From NCBI GenBank assembly GCA_002713825.1, contig PAUU01000011.1, positions 1 through 7,296 of the forward strand: DNA of 7,296 bases, given 5' to 3'. Position numbers and translations under genes: made by a program. The notes beneath the pieces were generated by a model that ran no database searches, was not told where the DNA came from, and was given only the letters and a program-made list of their open reading frames with translations. Source of the DNA: Acidiferrobacteraceae bacterium. GTDB taxonomy: Bacteria > Pseudomonadota > Gammaproteobacteria > Arenicellales > UBA868. This document shows, one piece after another, positions 1 to 6,105 of the stretch (within the stretch, counting starts at the first letter, position 1; the number at the start of each line of letters is the position of its first letter).

Positions 1-826
1 CAGCCGCCGCGGCCACCTGGGGCGCGGCCATCGAGGTGCCATCAACCCGAAAACAGGCGTCGTCGGCGCGGTTGCCGGCAAGGACAACGCCCTGTGCCGG
101 AGCGGTGATGTAGTTGGTCTCAACCCCAAGGGCCCCATTGCTGAAAGTGGAGAGATCGCCAGCGCCGTTATGTGAACCGACAACCAGACCGGTCCCGCCG
201 AGTGCGGCAAAACTGCTGGCGGGGTTGAAGGGGCTGGCCTGACCGGCATTGCCCGAGGGGGCAATAATGAGCTTCCCTTTTGCTACTGCGGAAACAAATG
301 AATTGAACTCTTCTGCGGAGGTTGACGCGCCCACGGCCTCAAGCAGGATGATCCTGACGCTCGGATCGGCGGCTGCGTAGCTGACACCCTGACTGATAAG
401 GGAGCCGTTGGTTTCATTGTTCTCATCGGTTATCTTGACCGGCAGTACCCGGGCGCTTGGGGCAATACCCCCGATTCCCACGCCGTTCCAGTTGCCCACG
501 ATAATCCCCGCAGATGCTGTGCCATGGCCGTCGGTGAGGGAGTCTTCATCATCGAAAGGATCATCGTCATCGTTAACAAAGTCATACCCGCCCGGCGCGA
601 TCTTGCCCACCAGATCGACGTGGGTGGCGCGAACCCCAGAGTCCAGATCCGCGACTACCACACCTGCGCCGAGAAGGCCGGCGTTCCATGCAGGTACGAC
701 CTTGATACCGGCCAGATAGGGCTGGTTAAAGTACTCGCCCGAGTTGACGTCCGGGGCCGCCCCGGCAGCACTGATGCTGAGGGCAAGGAGCGCGCCGATG
801 GCTTTTGCGGTTAATGGGTTGTTCAT
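1..826 (-). CDS. Exported subtilisin-family (S8) serine protease, N-terminal part
   Basis: This is a secreted serine endopeptidase of the subtilisin (S8) family, cut by the left window edge after 275 codons. The start is ATG at 826-824. Residues 1-23 look like a Sec signal peptide: a short polar start with one Lys, a hydrophobic core (IGALLALSISA), then small residues AAGAAP suited to signal peptidase I. The catalytic triad is visible: Asp62 in DSGV, His101 in DGHGT and Ser265 in GTSMAAP. Asn193 in SGNAG would form the oxyanion hole. There is no obvious prodomain between the signal peptide and the catalytic domain, which starts by about residue 38. Residues 85-97 form a very acidic loop. The strand that normally reads SLGG reads LLEAVGA (residues 161-167), an unusual substrate-binding edge. 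The only Shine-Dalgarno-like bases are a weak CAGG. The gene is divergent from the methyltransferase. Family is certain; substrate and C-terminal domains are unknown. Confidence 0.93.
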   Translation of the reverse strand, partial: MNNPLTAKAIGALLALSISAAGAAPDVNSGEYFNQPYLAGIKVVPAWNAGLLGAGVVVADLDSGVRATHVDLVGKIAPGGYDFVNDDDDPFDDEDSLTDGHGTASAGIIVGNWNGVGIGGIAPSARVLPVKITDENNETNGSLISQGVSYAAADPSVRIILLEAVGASTSAEEFNSFVSAVAKGKLIIAPSGNAGQASPFNPASSFAALGGTGLVVGSHNGAGDLSTFSNGALGVETNYITAPAQGVVLAGNRADDACFRVDGTSMAAPQVAAAA

Positions 827-898
827 AGCCTGAAGACAGACGGTCGCACGAGCTTCCGATGGGCATTCCTGGAAGGGGCCGTCTTTTCGGGGCCGGTA

Positions 899-927
899 AC
901 GATAGTCAGAATGTGACCACGTTTCAA
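899..927 (-). promoter_or_regulatory. Candidate sigma-70 promoter of the S8 protease gene
   Basis: Read on the minus strand, TTGAAA (927-922, five of six consensus bases) is followed after exactly 17 bases by TATCGT (904-899, four of six). Transcription would start near 892 and give a leader of about 66 bases before the protease ATG at 826. The orientation and spacing fit; the -10 is only moderate. Confidence 0.4.
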
Positions 928-958
928 GTGCCTTCCTGGATCGATCGAACCGGGGATA

Positions 959-980
959 AGCCTCTGTCAGGCTGTATAAT
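959..980 (+). promoter_or_regulatory. Consensus -10 with an adjoining palindrome, upstream of the methyltransferase gene
   Basis: A perfect TATAAT lies at 975-980 on the plus strand, about 140 bases before the methyltransferase start. No recognisable -35 is found at 16-18 bases spacing (the bases there are G-rich). Directly upstream, where the promoter spacer would be, is a perfect 5-bp inverted repeat with a 5-base centre: AGCCT (959-963) and AGGCT (969-973). A good -10, a missing -35 and a palindrome in the spacer is a layout compatible with an activator-dependent promoter, but no protein can be assigned. Confidence 0.3.
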
Positions 981-1109
981 TGCCTTGAGATACCTGCATC
1001 ACAGGTTCTTTCATTAAATTCCTTGCTGCTTCCGTTGACTCGGGGCAGAAACCAGCCGGAGCGGAACGCTGGCGCAGTTCTGCGTTCGAGCACCCACGGC
1101 ATTGTCCTC

Positions 1110-1114
1110 AGGAG
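1110..1114 (+). promoter_or_regulatory. Shine-Dalgarno site that sets the methyltransferase start
   Basis: AGGAG lies 5 bases before ATG 1120-1122. An in-frame TTG at 1102 would also open the frame but lies upstream of this site, so the ATG is the better start. Confidence 0.75.
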
Positions 1115-1119
1115 AAGAT

Positions 1120-2109
1120 ATGGCGGCCAACGAGTTATCCCCCGAGATTCAGAAGATTCAGGAAACTGTCGTGGGGATGTATTCGGAGAACCCCTGGCCT
1201 CTCAACCGGCGTACGGACGAGGAGATGGGTTGGCGCCTCAAGTGCCTCGGTATCACGCCGGAGGACTACGAGGGAAAACGCGTGTTTGATATGGGCTGTG
1301 GCACCGGTGAGTATGCGCTGTGGTATGCCAAGAACGGAGCGGCCAGCGTCACCGGTATTGACCTGTCGGATGGTTCACTCTCTGTGGCTCGAGAGCGCAA
1401 GGAGGAAATGCAGGCGGATCATGTGGATTTTAGAAAGATGGATATCCTCAACTGTGATCTGCCCGACAACCACTTCGACTTCAGTTATTCGGTCGGCGTC
1501 TTGCATCACACCGGAGATCCCTTACGTGGATTCCGTCATCTGGCACGGGTCACTCGTCCCGGGGGCGTAGTCATCGTCAGCCTTTACAGCGAGTACAGTC
1601 GGCGCATCCTGCGCACCAAGCAGCAGACGTGCAAACTGCTCGGTGGGGACGATATCGACAAACGCGTGGAGTGGGGCGAGAAACTTTTCGGGGGTACTCT
1701 GCGCAAACTGGACAAGCGCTATCACGGACTCAACACCAAACAGATTGGTTACGATATCTTCGGGTTTCCCCATGAGTCACTGCATACGGGGCAGGAAGTC
1801 TTGCGCTGGTTTGATGAGAACAACCTTGAATTCAAGGGAGCGTTCGCACCGCTGCGCATCCGGGATTACTTTTATGCCTTCTCTTTGCCCGAGTACCAGA
1901 CCTTCCGGTCTACCTTCAGCGGATTCCCGGTAATGCGCCTGGTGGCAGACGGTATGGACAGTGTATCCAAGCGGCTCTATGGAGAGCAGCAAACCGTCAG
2001 GCAGTTTCCCAGGCCTGGCCCGCTATCGCTGTGGCTGTCACAGTTGATCTGGATTCCTTTTGGCCTGCGCTTTAACTGCTTCACCATGGCGGCAGTCAAA
2101 CGCGGTTGA
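1120..2109 (+). CDS. Class I SAM-dependent methyltransferase
   Basis: The 329-residue protein is a Rossmann-fold methyltransferase of the Methyltransf_11/25 type. Motif I, which binds the methionine and ribose part of SAM, is VFDMGCGTG at 55-63. The acidic residue that holds the ribose hydroxyls is Asp81 in GIDLS. Motif IV is DFSYSVGVLHH at 120-130, followed by a helix and the RPGG turn at 146-149. The N-terminal YSENPWP (21-27) resembles an aromatic/proline motif seen before motif I in many small-molecule and glycan methyltransferases. Residues 160-329 are a long C-terminal extension with many Arg, Phe and Tyr residues that may bind substrate or membrane. There is no signal peptide, so it is cytoplasmic. 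It ends 7 bases before the stop of the convergent membrane-protein gene. The substrate is unknown; a lipid, quinone or glycan precursor would each fit. Confidence 0.88.
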   Translation: MAANELSPEIQKIQETVVGMYSENPWPLNRRTDEEMGWRLKCLGITPEDYEGKRVFDMGCGTGEYALWYAKNGAASVTGIDLSDGSLSVARERKEEMQADHVDFRKMDILNCDLPDNHFDFSYSVGVLHHTGDPLRGFRHLARVTRPGGVVIVSLYSEYSRRILRTKQQTCKLLGGDDIDKRVEWGEKLFGGTLRKLDKRYHGLNTKQIGYDIFGFPHESLHTGQEVLRWFDENNLEFKGAFAPLRIRDYFYAFSLPEYQTFRSTFSGFPVMRLVADGMDSVSKRLYGEQQTVRQFPRPGPLSLWLSQLIWIPFGLRFNCFTMAAVKRG

Positions 2110-2116
2110 TATCTGT

Positions 2117-3073
2117 TTAGGCGATGCGTTTCTCCCGACGCAGGGCAAATACCAGGCCTCCCAGCACACCCTGTAGCAGCGTAAAGCTGTAAGCGATCCA
2201 GGCAAAAGCCAGGGCCTCGACACTCTGTACCCCATAAAGGGAAAGAAGAAATACAAAGACGGCTTCCCGAACCCCGATAGCGTTGATGGATATCGGCACC
2301 ATCATGACGAAGACCGCAACCGGGATGATCAGGAACATGGACTCCGCCGGGATATCAATGCCGACCGCGCGGGCAACCAGAATGAAGTGGACCACCACGT
2401 TCACCTGAAGCAGAACCGAGAGCCCCAACGCACGCAGGACTGCCGATCGCGCCTGACGGTAGGCCTGAAAAGAGCGATGCACTTTCTCCAGGATGCCGCC
2501 GATCCGGGCCATCACGCCGCTCTTTGCTGAAGAGAGCCTCTGCGTGATCGACACCGGGATTGTCAGAACGAGCCAAGTGGCGATACCCATCCCGGCGAGA
2601 CCCGCTGCCACCCAGGCCGTAATAAACGGCACCTCGCTCGCCACCGTCTCATCAAAGACCAAGGCAAGTAGCGCAAAACAAAAAAGCACAATCACGCCAA
2701 GAAAGCGATCCACCAGCACCACGGTCACAGCATCCGACTTGGTGTTGCCCAGGCGCCACGAGTCGTACATCCGAACCACATCTCCGCCCACAGTGGATGG
2801 CAGAAAGTTATTGAAAAAAAGAGCGACCATAAATGAGCGCACCAGGAAAAAGATCGGCGCGTCGCCATCCTGTACCCGGATCAAAGTGCGCCAGCGAAAG
2901 GCGGCAATCACATAGCCGACAAAAAAGAGACTAAAAGCCAGTATCAGCAAGGACGCGCTGGACTCTGTGATGACCGCAAAAACAGAATCCAAGGCAACGC
3001 CCTGCGTGATCCAGAGGATCAGTACGATGGAGAGCGAGATTTTCAGCAGCAAAAAAAAGGGCTTTTTCTGCAT
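2117..3073 (-). CDS. Polytopic membrane protein of the LPG_synthase_TM family (PF03706)
   Basis: The 318-residue protein is an integral inner-membrane protein with about seven or eight hydrophobic segments (roughly 8-24, 41-58, 115-140, 150-171, 213-235, 246-262, 270-280 and 290-311). It carries the family signatures FFNNFLPSTVGGDVVRMY (86-103), VLVDRFLG (119-126) and INAIGVRE (263-270). These correspond to the flippase-like membrane domain of lysyl-phosphatidylglycerol synthase. The cytosolic aminoacyl-transferase domain of MprF is absent, so lysine transfer is not expected. Stand-alone members usually sit with glycosyltransferases and lipid-linked glycan genes and are thought to move or bind a lipid intermediate. 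The gene starts 24 bases after the acyltransferase stop, so the two are probably co-transcribed. The ribosome-binding site is weak, suggesting coupled translation. The N-terminal codons contain a run of eight T (3058-3051). The family call is firm, the function inferred. Confidence 0.88.
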   Translation of the reverse strand: MQKKPFFLLLKISLSIVLILWITQGVALDSVFAVITESSASLLILAFSLFFVGYVIAAFRWRTLIRVQDGDAPIFFLVRSFMVALFFNNFLPSTVGGDVVRMYDSWRLGNTKSDAVTVVLVDRFLGVIVLFCFALLALVFDETVASEVPFITAWVAAGLAGMGIATWLVLTIPVSITQRLSSAKSGVMARIGGILEKVHRSFQAYRQARSAVLRALGLSVLLQVNVVVHFILVARAVGIDIPAESMFLIIPVAVFVMMVPISINAIGVREAVFVFLLSLYGVQSVEALAFAWIAYSFTLLQGVLGGLVFALRREKRIA

Positions 3074-3097
3074 GCGGGAACGCTGCTTAGGCGGATA

Positions 3098-3847
3098 TCA
3101 GTGTTGGTCGCGTTGACCGATGGTGCGCGCTGGCACGCCGCCAACGATCTCCTGTGGCGCGACCGGTTTAACGACGACGGCCCCTGCTGCGGCGATGCTC
3201 CCTTCGCCAAGACAGGCACCGTCCAGTACGGATACATTGGCACCCAACCACGCGCCTGGGCCGACACTGCATCCTTCGCTTGCCCGGATGCCCTGCTGAG
3301 CGATAGGAATATCGGATCGGTCGGTTTGATAGTTTCCTCCGCCTACAAGATAGCACCTCGGCCCTAATATGGCATCGTCGGCAATAGTTACCGGGCAGTG
3401 CTGAGCAGACTGGATAACGGTGTAGGCACCGATGCCGGTACGGTCTCCTACCGTTACAGTTCCTTCCTTGCAGGAGATCATCGTATTGTTGGCAAGGATG
3501 ACTTCGTCGCCGATTTGGATCGCGGCAGGCTCAGAGGTATGCCGGGCGTCAAGCAGGACGCCCTCGCTGAAGACAGTGTTGCTGCCGATGGTGATTCTTC
3601 CCGGGTGCCTGAGAATCATGTTCACACCAAACATCACTCCAGAACCGCATTGCCCAAACAGACGTGGCCAGAAGAACTTTCTCAACATCAGGCCCAGAGC
3701 CCCTGGAATCGGCGCAAGCCAGGAGCACCATTCGAAGTAAAGAGTGGCCCCGATGCTGCGCGATCCCACCATTACGTCCTGATAGCGGCGAAGTCCAGAG
3801 GCCTTCTGAGTGACCGCCTGATGGGTTTTTATAGAAGACGAGGACAA
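3098..3847 (-). CDS. Left-handed beta-helix (hexapeptide-repeat) acyltransferase
   Basis: The 249-residue protein belongs to the hexapeptide-repeat transferases of the maltose/colanic-acid acetyltransferase type. These move an acetyl or other acyl group, usually from acyl-CoA, onto a sugar or sugar nucleotide, and act as trimers. Residues 84-165 and 193-240 contain the [LIV]-G-x4 repeats, for example ITIGSN, IQIGDE, VTVGDR and CSVGPG, ending in the typical GGVPAR near the C-terminus. An N-terminal helical part (about 19-70) begins RRYQDVMVGSRS, a stretch typical of envelope-associated members. The start is uncertain: TTG at 3847 keeps this conserved stretch but has no clear Shine-Dalgarno, while ATG at 3772 (residue 26) has AGGA before it but would cut the stretch. 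TTG is preferred. It lies 39 bases after the rhlB stop, in the same frame. A surface glycan or lipid is a likely but unproven target. Confidence 0.85.
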   Translation of the reverse strand: MSSSSIKTHQAVTQKASGLRRYQDVMVGSRSIGATLYFEWCSWLAPIPGALGLMLRKFFWPRLFGQCGSGVMFGVNMILRHPGRITIGSNTVFSEGVLLDARHTSEPAAIQIGDEVILANNTMISCKEGTVTVGDRTGIGAYTVIQSAQHCPVTIADDAILGPRCYLVGGGNYQTDRSDIPIAQQGIRASEGCSVGPGAWLGANVSVLDGACLGEGSIAAAGAVVVKPVAPQEIVGGVPARTIGQRDQH

Positions 3848-3886
3848 GGGTCTTGTGTTTGGGGTTCGATCCGGGTGCGACTGGCT

Positions 3887-5365
3887 CTAGCCTACAGCGG
3901 GAACCTCTACTTTAGGCCGCAGGCGCTGGCGGGGCGGCGGGGCGCTTTGCACCGCAGGTGGGGCATCCGGAGAGCGCCCGGCGCCGGGACTGGACGGCGT
4001 TGGTTCGACTGGACTTTTTTCCGCCGAACCGGATGTGCGGGGGCTCTCATCAGATTTGGATGATACGGTCGGTTTTTGTACCCCAGCAGAGCGCGCATGG
4101 CGACGCGGCTCTTCCTTCTTGCCTCTTGCCTCGTTGCGTTCCTTGCGTTCGCTGGATTTTTGGGCATCGGCCTTTGTGTTTGGCGCCGGAGCCTCCAGCA
4201 TGCCTTCTGAGATTTCCTGACGTGTCACCGCATGGCCAATGTACTCTTCAATATCCATCAGCGAGAAGGCGTGGTCCTCGCAGGCAAAACTGATGGCGTG
4301 TCCGCTGGCGCCGGCCCGGGCAGTCCGCCCGATTCGATGCACGTAATCTTCCGGATCCTGAGGCAGGTCGTAATTGAACACGTGACTGACACTCGGGATG
4401 TGTAGACCTCTCGCCGCCACGTCTGTCGCAACCAACACGCGGTGCTTGCCTTCTGTGAATCCTTTCAGGAGTTGCTCGCGCTTTTTCTGGGGAACATCGC
4501 CCGACAGTACGCCGGCGGAATAGCCCTGCTGCTTTAGGGATCGCCCAAGCCGGTCGCAGGTCACCCGCATGTTGGCAAACACCAGCACGCGCTCGCCTTC
4601 CGTCTGACGCATCAGACCCAAAAGCAGAGGCAGTTTTTCACTGTTGGCAGGGTAATACACCTCCTCCAGCAGATGGTCTGCGACGACTGTCTCCGCGTCA
4701 ATCTTGATCTCCTCGGGGTCATTCATGTGTTCGTAGCCCAACTCATGCACCCGATGAGAGAGCGTGGCCGAAAAGAGCAGATTAAGCCGCTCCTTCGGGG
4801 GCGGCATCCGTCTCAGGATGTAACGGATGTCTTTGATGAAACCAAGGTCAAACATACGATCGGCTTCGTCCAGCACCAGGACCTGAACGCCTTTCAGGTC
4901 GAAAACCTGCTGCTTGAAATAATCGATCAATCGCCCGGGCGTCCCGATCAGGACGTCGACACCAGCGCTGAGGCTTTCGCGCTGTTCGTGATAACCGGTG
5001 CCGCCGTAAACGAGCCCCAGTTTGAGACCCGTCGCCTTGCCCAGCATCTCGGCATCCCGGTGAATCTGTATGGCCAACTCACGGGTCGGCGCCAGAACTA
5101 CGGCACGCGGATTCACCCCATCGCCCGATTCGGGTTTGGGATGTGTGAGCAGGTGATTGAAGATGGCGAGCAAGAAAGCTGCAGTCTTGCCGGTGCCGGT
5201 CTGGGCCTGGCCCGCAACGTCTTTGCCTGCGAGAGCCACCGGCAGGGACTGCGCCTGGATTTTGGTGCAGTAATCAAATCCGGCGTCGCTGAGTCCGGTC
5301 AGCAACTGGGGTTCCAGTGAAAAATCGGTAAATCGGGTTTCGGTAAGGTAACTGATATCTTCCAT
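3887..5365 (-). CDS. rhlB: ATP-dependent RNA helicase RhlB
   Basis: This 492-residue DEAD-box helicase unwinds structured RNA; in E. coli it works in the RNase E degradosome. All core motifs are visible: Q motif Gln37, Walker A AQTGTGKT (54-61), PTRELA (93-98), TPGR (142-145), DEAD (166-169), SAT (199-201), ATDVAARG (313-320) and [10 protein letters not shown] (343-352). The subtype call rests on RhlB-like stretches such as [25 protein letters not shown] and [19 protein letters not shown], and on the divergent trxA-rho neighbours, as in E. coli. The protein is about 70 residues longer than E. coli RhlB (421). The extra length is in a tail (about 391-492) that is first Lys/Arg/Glu-rich and then Ser/Pro-rich, probably disordered and RNA- or partner-binding. 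The start ATG has no strong Shine-Dalgarno and follows a long, potentially structured leader. Downstream genes are closely spaced and probably co-transcribed. Confidence 0.93.
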   Translation of the reverse strand: MEDISYLTETRFTDFSLEPQLLTGLSDAGFDYCTKIQAQSLPVALAGKDVAGQAQTGTGKTAAFLLAIFNHLLTHPKPESGDGVNPRAVVLAPTRELAIQIHRDAEMLGKATGLKLGLVYGGTGYHEQRESLSAGVDVLIGTPGRLIDYFKQQVFDLKGVQVLVLDEADRMFDLGFIKDIRYILRRMPPPKERLNLLFSATLSHRVHELGYEHMNDPEEIKIDAETVVADHLLEEVYYPANSEKLPLLLGLMRQTEGERVLVFANMRVTCDRLGRSLKQQGYSAGVLSGDVPQKKREQLLKGFTEGKHRVLVATDVAARGLHIPSVSHVFNYDLPQDPEDYVHRIGRTARAGASGHAISFACEDHAFSLMDIEEYIGHAVTRQEISEGMLEAPAPNTKADAQKSSERKERNEARGKKEEPRRHARSAGVQKPTVSSKSDESPRTSGSAEKSPVEPTPSSPGAGRSPDAPPAVQSAPPPRQRLRPKVEVPAVG

Positions 5366-5388
5366 TTTATTTTTGTGAGTGGGTTCGT

Positions 5389-5407
5389 GGCATCGTTTGG
5401 TGATGCC
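5389..5407 (-). promoter_or_regulatory. 6-bp hairpin just upstream of the rhlB start
   Basis: GGCATC (5389-5394) and GATGCC (5402-5407) are perfect complements around a 7-base loop. In the rhlB mRNA the hairpin would end 23 bases before the start codon. It has no T-run after it in either direction, so it is not an intrinsic terminator. A role in translation or RNA stability of rhlB is inferred. Confidence 0.5.
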
Positions 5408-5412
5408 GGCGG

Positions 5413-5530
5413 TCAGGAATCAGCGTTAGGCGTGCTTGGTGTTTGTAGCGCTGCGCCTCCGCGGTAACCGGTTTTGGCCGGTATCGTGACGCGGTCGGAA
5501 ATCCCGGAAAAACGGGTTCTTGATTCCTGA
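5413..5530 (-). repeat. 10-bp perfect inverted repeat enclosing smaller hairpins in the rhlB leader
   Basis: TCAGGAATCA (5413-5422) is the exact reverse complement of TGATTCCTGA (5521-5530). Between the arms lie three smaller inverted repeats: AGGCG/CGCCT (5428-5432 with 5454-5458), ACCGG/CCGGT (5467-5471 with 5478-5482, 6-base loop) and CCCG/CGGG (5503-5506 with 5513-5516, 6-base loop). As RNA this is a multi-branched fold closed by a 10-bp stem, in the 5' leader of rhlB. The arms could instead be a two-site protein operator. The complementarity is seen directly; the function is not known. Confidence 0.45.
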
Positions 5531-5549
5531 TGCGAAAATCTGGTAAAAC
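5520..5549 (+). promoter_or_regulatory. Candidate trxA promoter
   Basis: TTGATT (5520-5525) and TAAAAC (5544-5549) are separated by 18 bases, each matching four of six sigma-70 consensus bases, and TGG directly before the -10 gives an extended -10. Transcription would start near 5556, about 200 bases before trxA. A weaker alternative nearer the gene is TTGAGG (5694-5699) with TCAAAT (5718-5723). Confidence 0.22.
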
Positions 5550-5578
5550 TAACGAATCGTTTAGGGGTGTTGTGCCGT

Positions 5579-5656
5579 TCACGCAAGGGTGAGGTACACT
5601 ACACTCTCTAGCGGAAAACGGGAAAAGCAGTATATCACACCCCCCGATGCCCGCAT
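5579..5656 (-). CDS. Possible 25-codon leader peptide upstream of rhlB
   Basis: On the minus strand, ATG 5656-5654 is preceded by AAGGAG (5666-5661) with a 4-base spacer, the best Shine-Dalgarno in this intergenic region. The frame runs 25 codons, beginning MRASGGVIYCF, to TGA at 5581-5579. The spacer is short, the peptide resembles no known family and its codons show no coding bias I can judge. The candidate rhlB promoter at 5629-5637 lies inside it, so both cannot serve the same transcript. It may be chance. Confidence 0.15.
   Translation of the reverse strand: MRASGGVIYCFSRFPLESVVYLTLA
5629..5637 (-). promoter_or_regulatory. Candidate extended -10 promoter of rhlB
   Basis: The minus strand reads TGATATACT (5637-5629): a TATACT hexamer (five of six) with the TGn extension. 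No -35 is found at 17 bases, which extended -10 promoters tolerate. Initiation near 5622 would give a leader of about 257 bases that includes all the inverted repeats at 5389-5530. Confidence 0.33.
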
Positions 5657-5752
5657 CCCGCTCCTTAATTTGCTTTTCTTCTGGCGCATCCGTTTGAGGC
5701 GACAGTCGATAAAAATTTCAAATCGAAAGAAGAAAACAGGAACTGATTGAAC

Positions 5753-6079
5753 ATGTCCGACAATATTATCCACGTCAGTGATGACTCATTCGAGCAGGAA
5801 GTCCTGCAGTCCGAAATGCCTGTGCTTATCGACTACTGGGCCGAATGGTGCGGCCCGTGCAAGATGATTGCGCCCGTGCTGGACGAGGTGGCGAGCGAAT
5901 ATGCGGACAAGATCCGGGTCGCCAAGCTGAATATTGATGAAAATCCGGCGACGCCGCCCAAGTACGGCATCCGCGGCATTCCCACTCTCATGCTGTTTAA
6001 GAACGGCGAAGTAGAGGCAACCAAAGTGGGTGCCGTGTCGAAAACCCAATTAACGGCGTTTCTGGACGAAAACATCTAA
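5753..6079 (+). CDS. trxA: Thioredoxin 1
   Basis: The 108-residue protein is a cytoplasmic thioredoxin that reduces disulfides in ribonucleotide reductase and other partners and is itself recycled by thioredoxin reductase. The WCGPC active site has Cys33 and Cys36. The buried Asp27 and the cis-proline of the GIPT turn (Pro77) are present, and the length matches E. coli TrxA. The end ([13 protein letters not shown]) is typical of the gammaproteobacterial form. ATG 5753 is chosen because [13 protein letters not shown] matches the start of known TrxA proteins. However, AGGA (5738-5741) is 11 bases from this ATG and only 5 from an in-frame TTG at 5747, so a product two residues longer is possible. 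It is divergent from rhlB and followed by rho, as in E. coli. It has its own leader and probably its own promoter. Confidence 0.97.
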   Translation: MSDNIIHVSDDSFEQEVLQSEMPVLIDYWAEWCGPCKMIAPVLDEVASEYADKIRVAKLNIDENPATPPKYGIRGIPTLMLFKNGEVEATKVGAVSKTQLTAFLDENI

Positions 6080-6105
6080 GCCGCCGCCCGGCATCTAAAA
6101 GGCTG

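Larger units (their letters stand above)
5366..5752. other. Divergent rhlB-trxA regulatory region
   Basis: This 387-base region contains no convincing gene of normal size. Its left two-thirds hold inverted repeats that would fold in the rhlB leader, and its middle holds candidate promoters in both directions. Its right end (5711-5742) is A-rich and leads into the trxA ribosome-binding site. No tRNA or clear intrinsic terminator was seen. Confidence 0.8.

Noticed and set aside
992..1006. ACCTG/CAGGT hairpin followed by a T-rich stretch, considered as an attenuator for the methyltransferase gene
   Set aside because: The stem has 5 bp, the T-run is interrupted (TCTTTCATT), and it would lie almost at the start of the proposed transcript.
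2098..2131. AAACGC/GCGTTT inverted repeat at the convergent gene ends, considered as a two-way terminator
   Set aside because: The stem is only 6 bp with a 22-base loop and no T-run on either strand; it may be chance.
3861..3885. tRNA T-arm-like sequence GGTTCGATCC between rhlB and the acyltransferase gene
   Set aside because: The loop resembles a T-loop but the flanking bases do not form a 5-bp stem, and no acceptor, D or anticodon arm is found nearby.
3398..4063. Plus-strand open frame of 221 codons spanning the acyltransferase and the rhlB 3' end
   Set aside because: It is antisense to two genes with clear families, crosses their boundary and shows no domain.
4673..5320. Long plus-strand open frame of 215 codons opposite rhlB
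   Set aside because: It lies entirely within the conserved helicase core on the other strand and has no recognisable domain or ribosome-binding site.
1120..5365. Methyltransferase, membrane protein and acyltransferase considered as a new antiviral or biosynthetic system
   Set aside because: There is no nuclease, toxin, sensor or mobility gene; the methyltransferase is on the other strand and no shared substrate can be read. Ordinary envelope or metabolite modification explains them better.
5503..5516. CCCG/CGGG hairpin with TTCTTG after it, considered as an intrinsic terminator
   Set aside because: The 4-bp stem is too short and the T-run is poor; it is kept only as one element of the rhlB leader fold.
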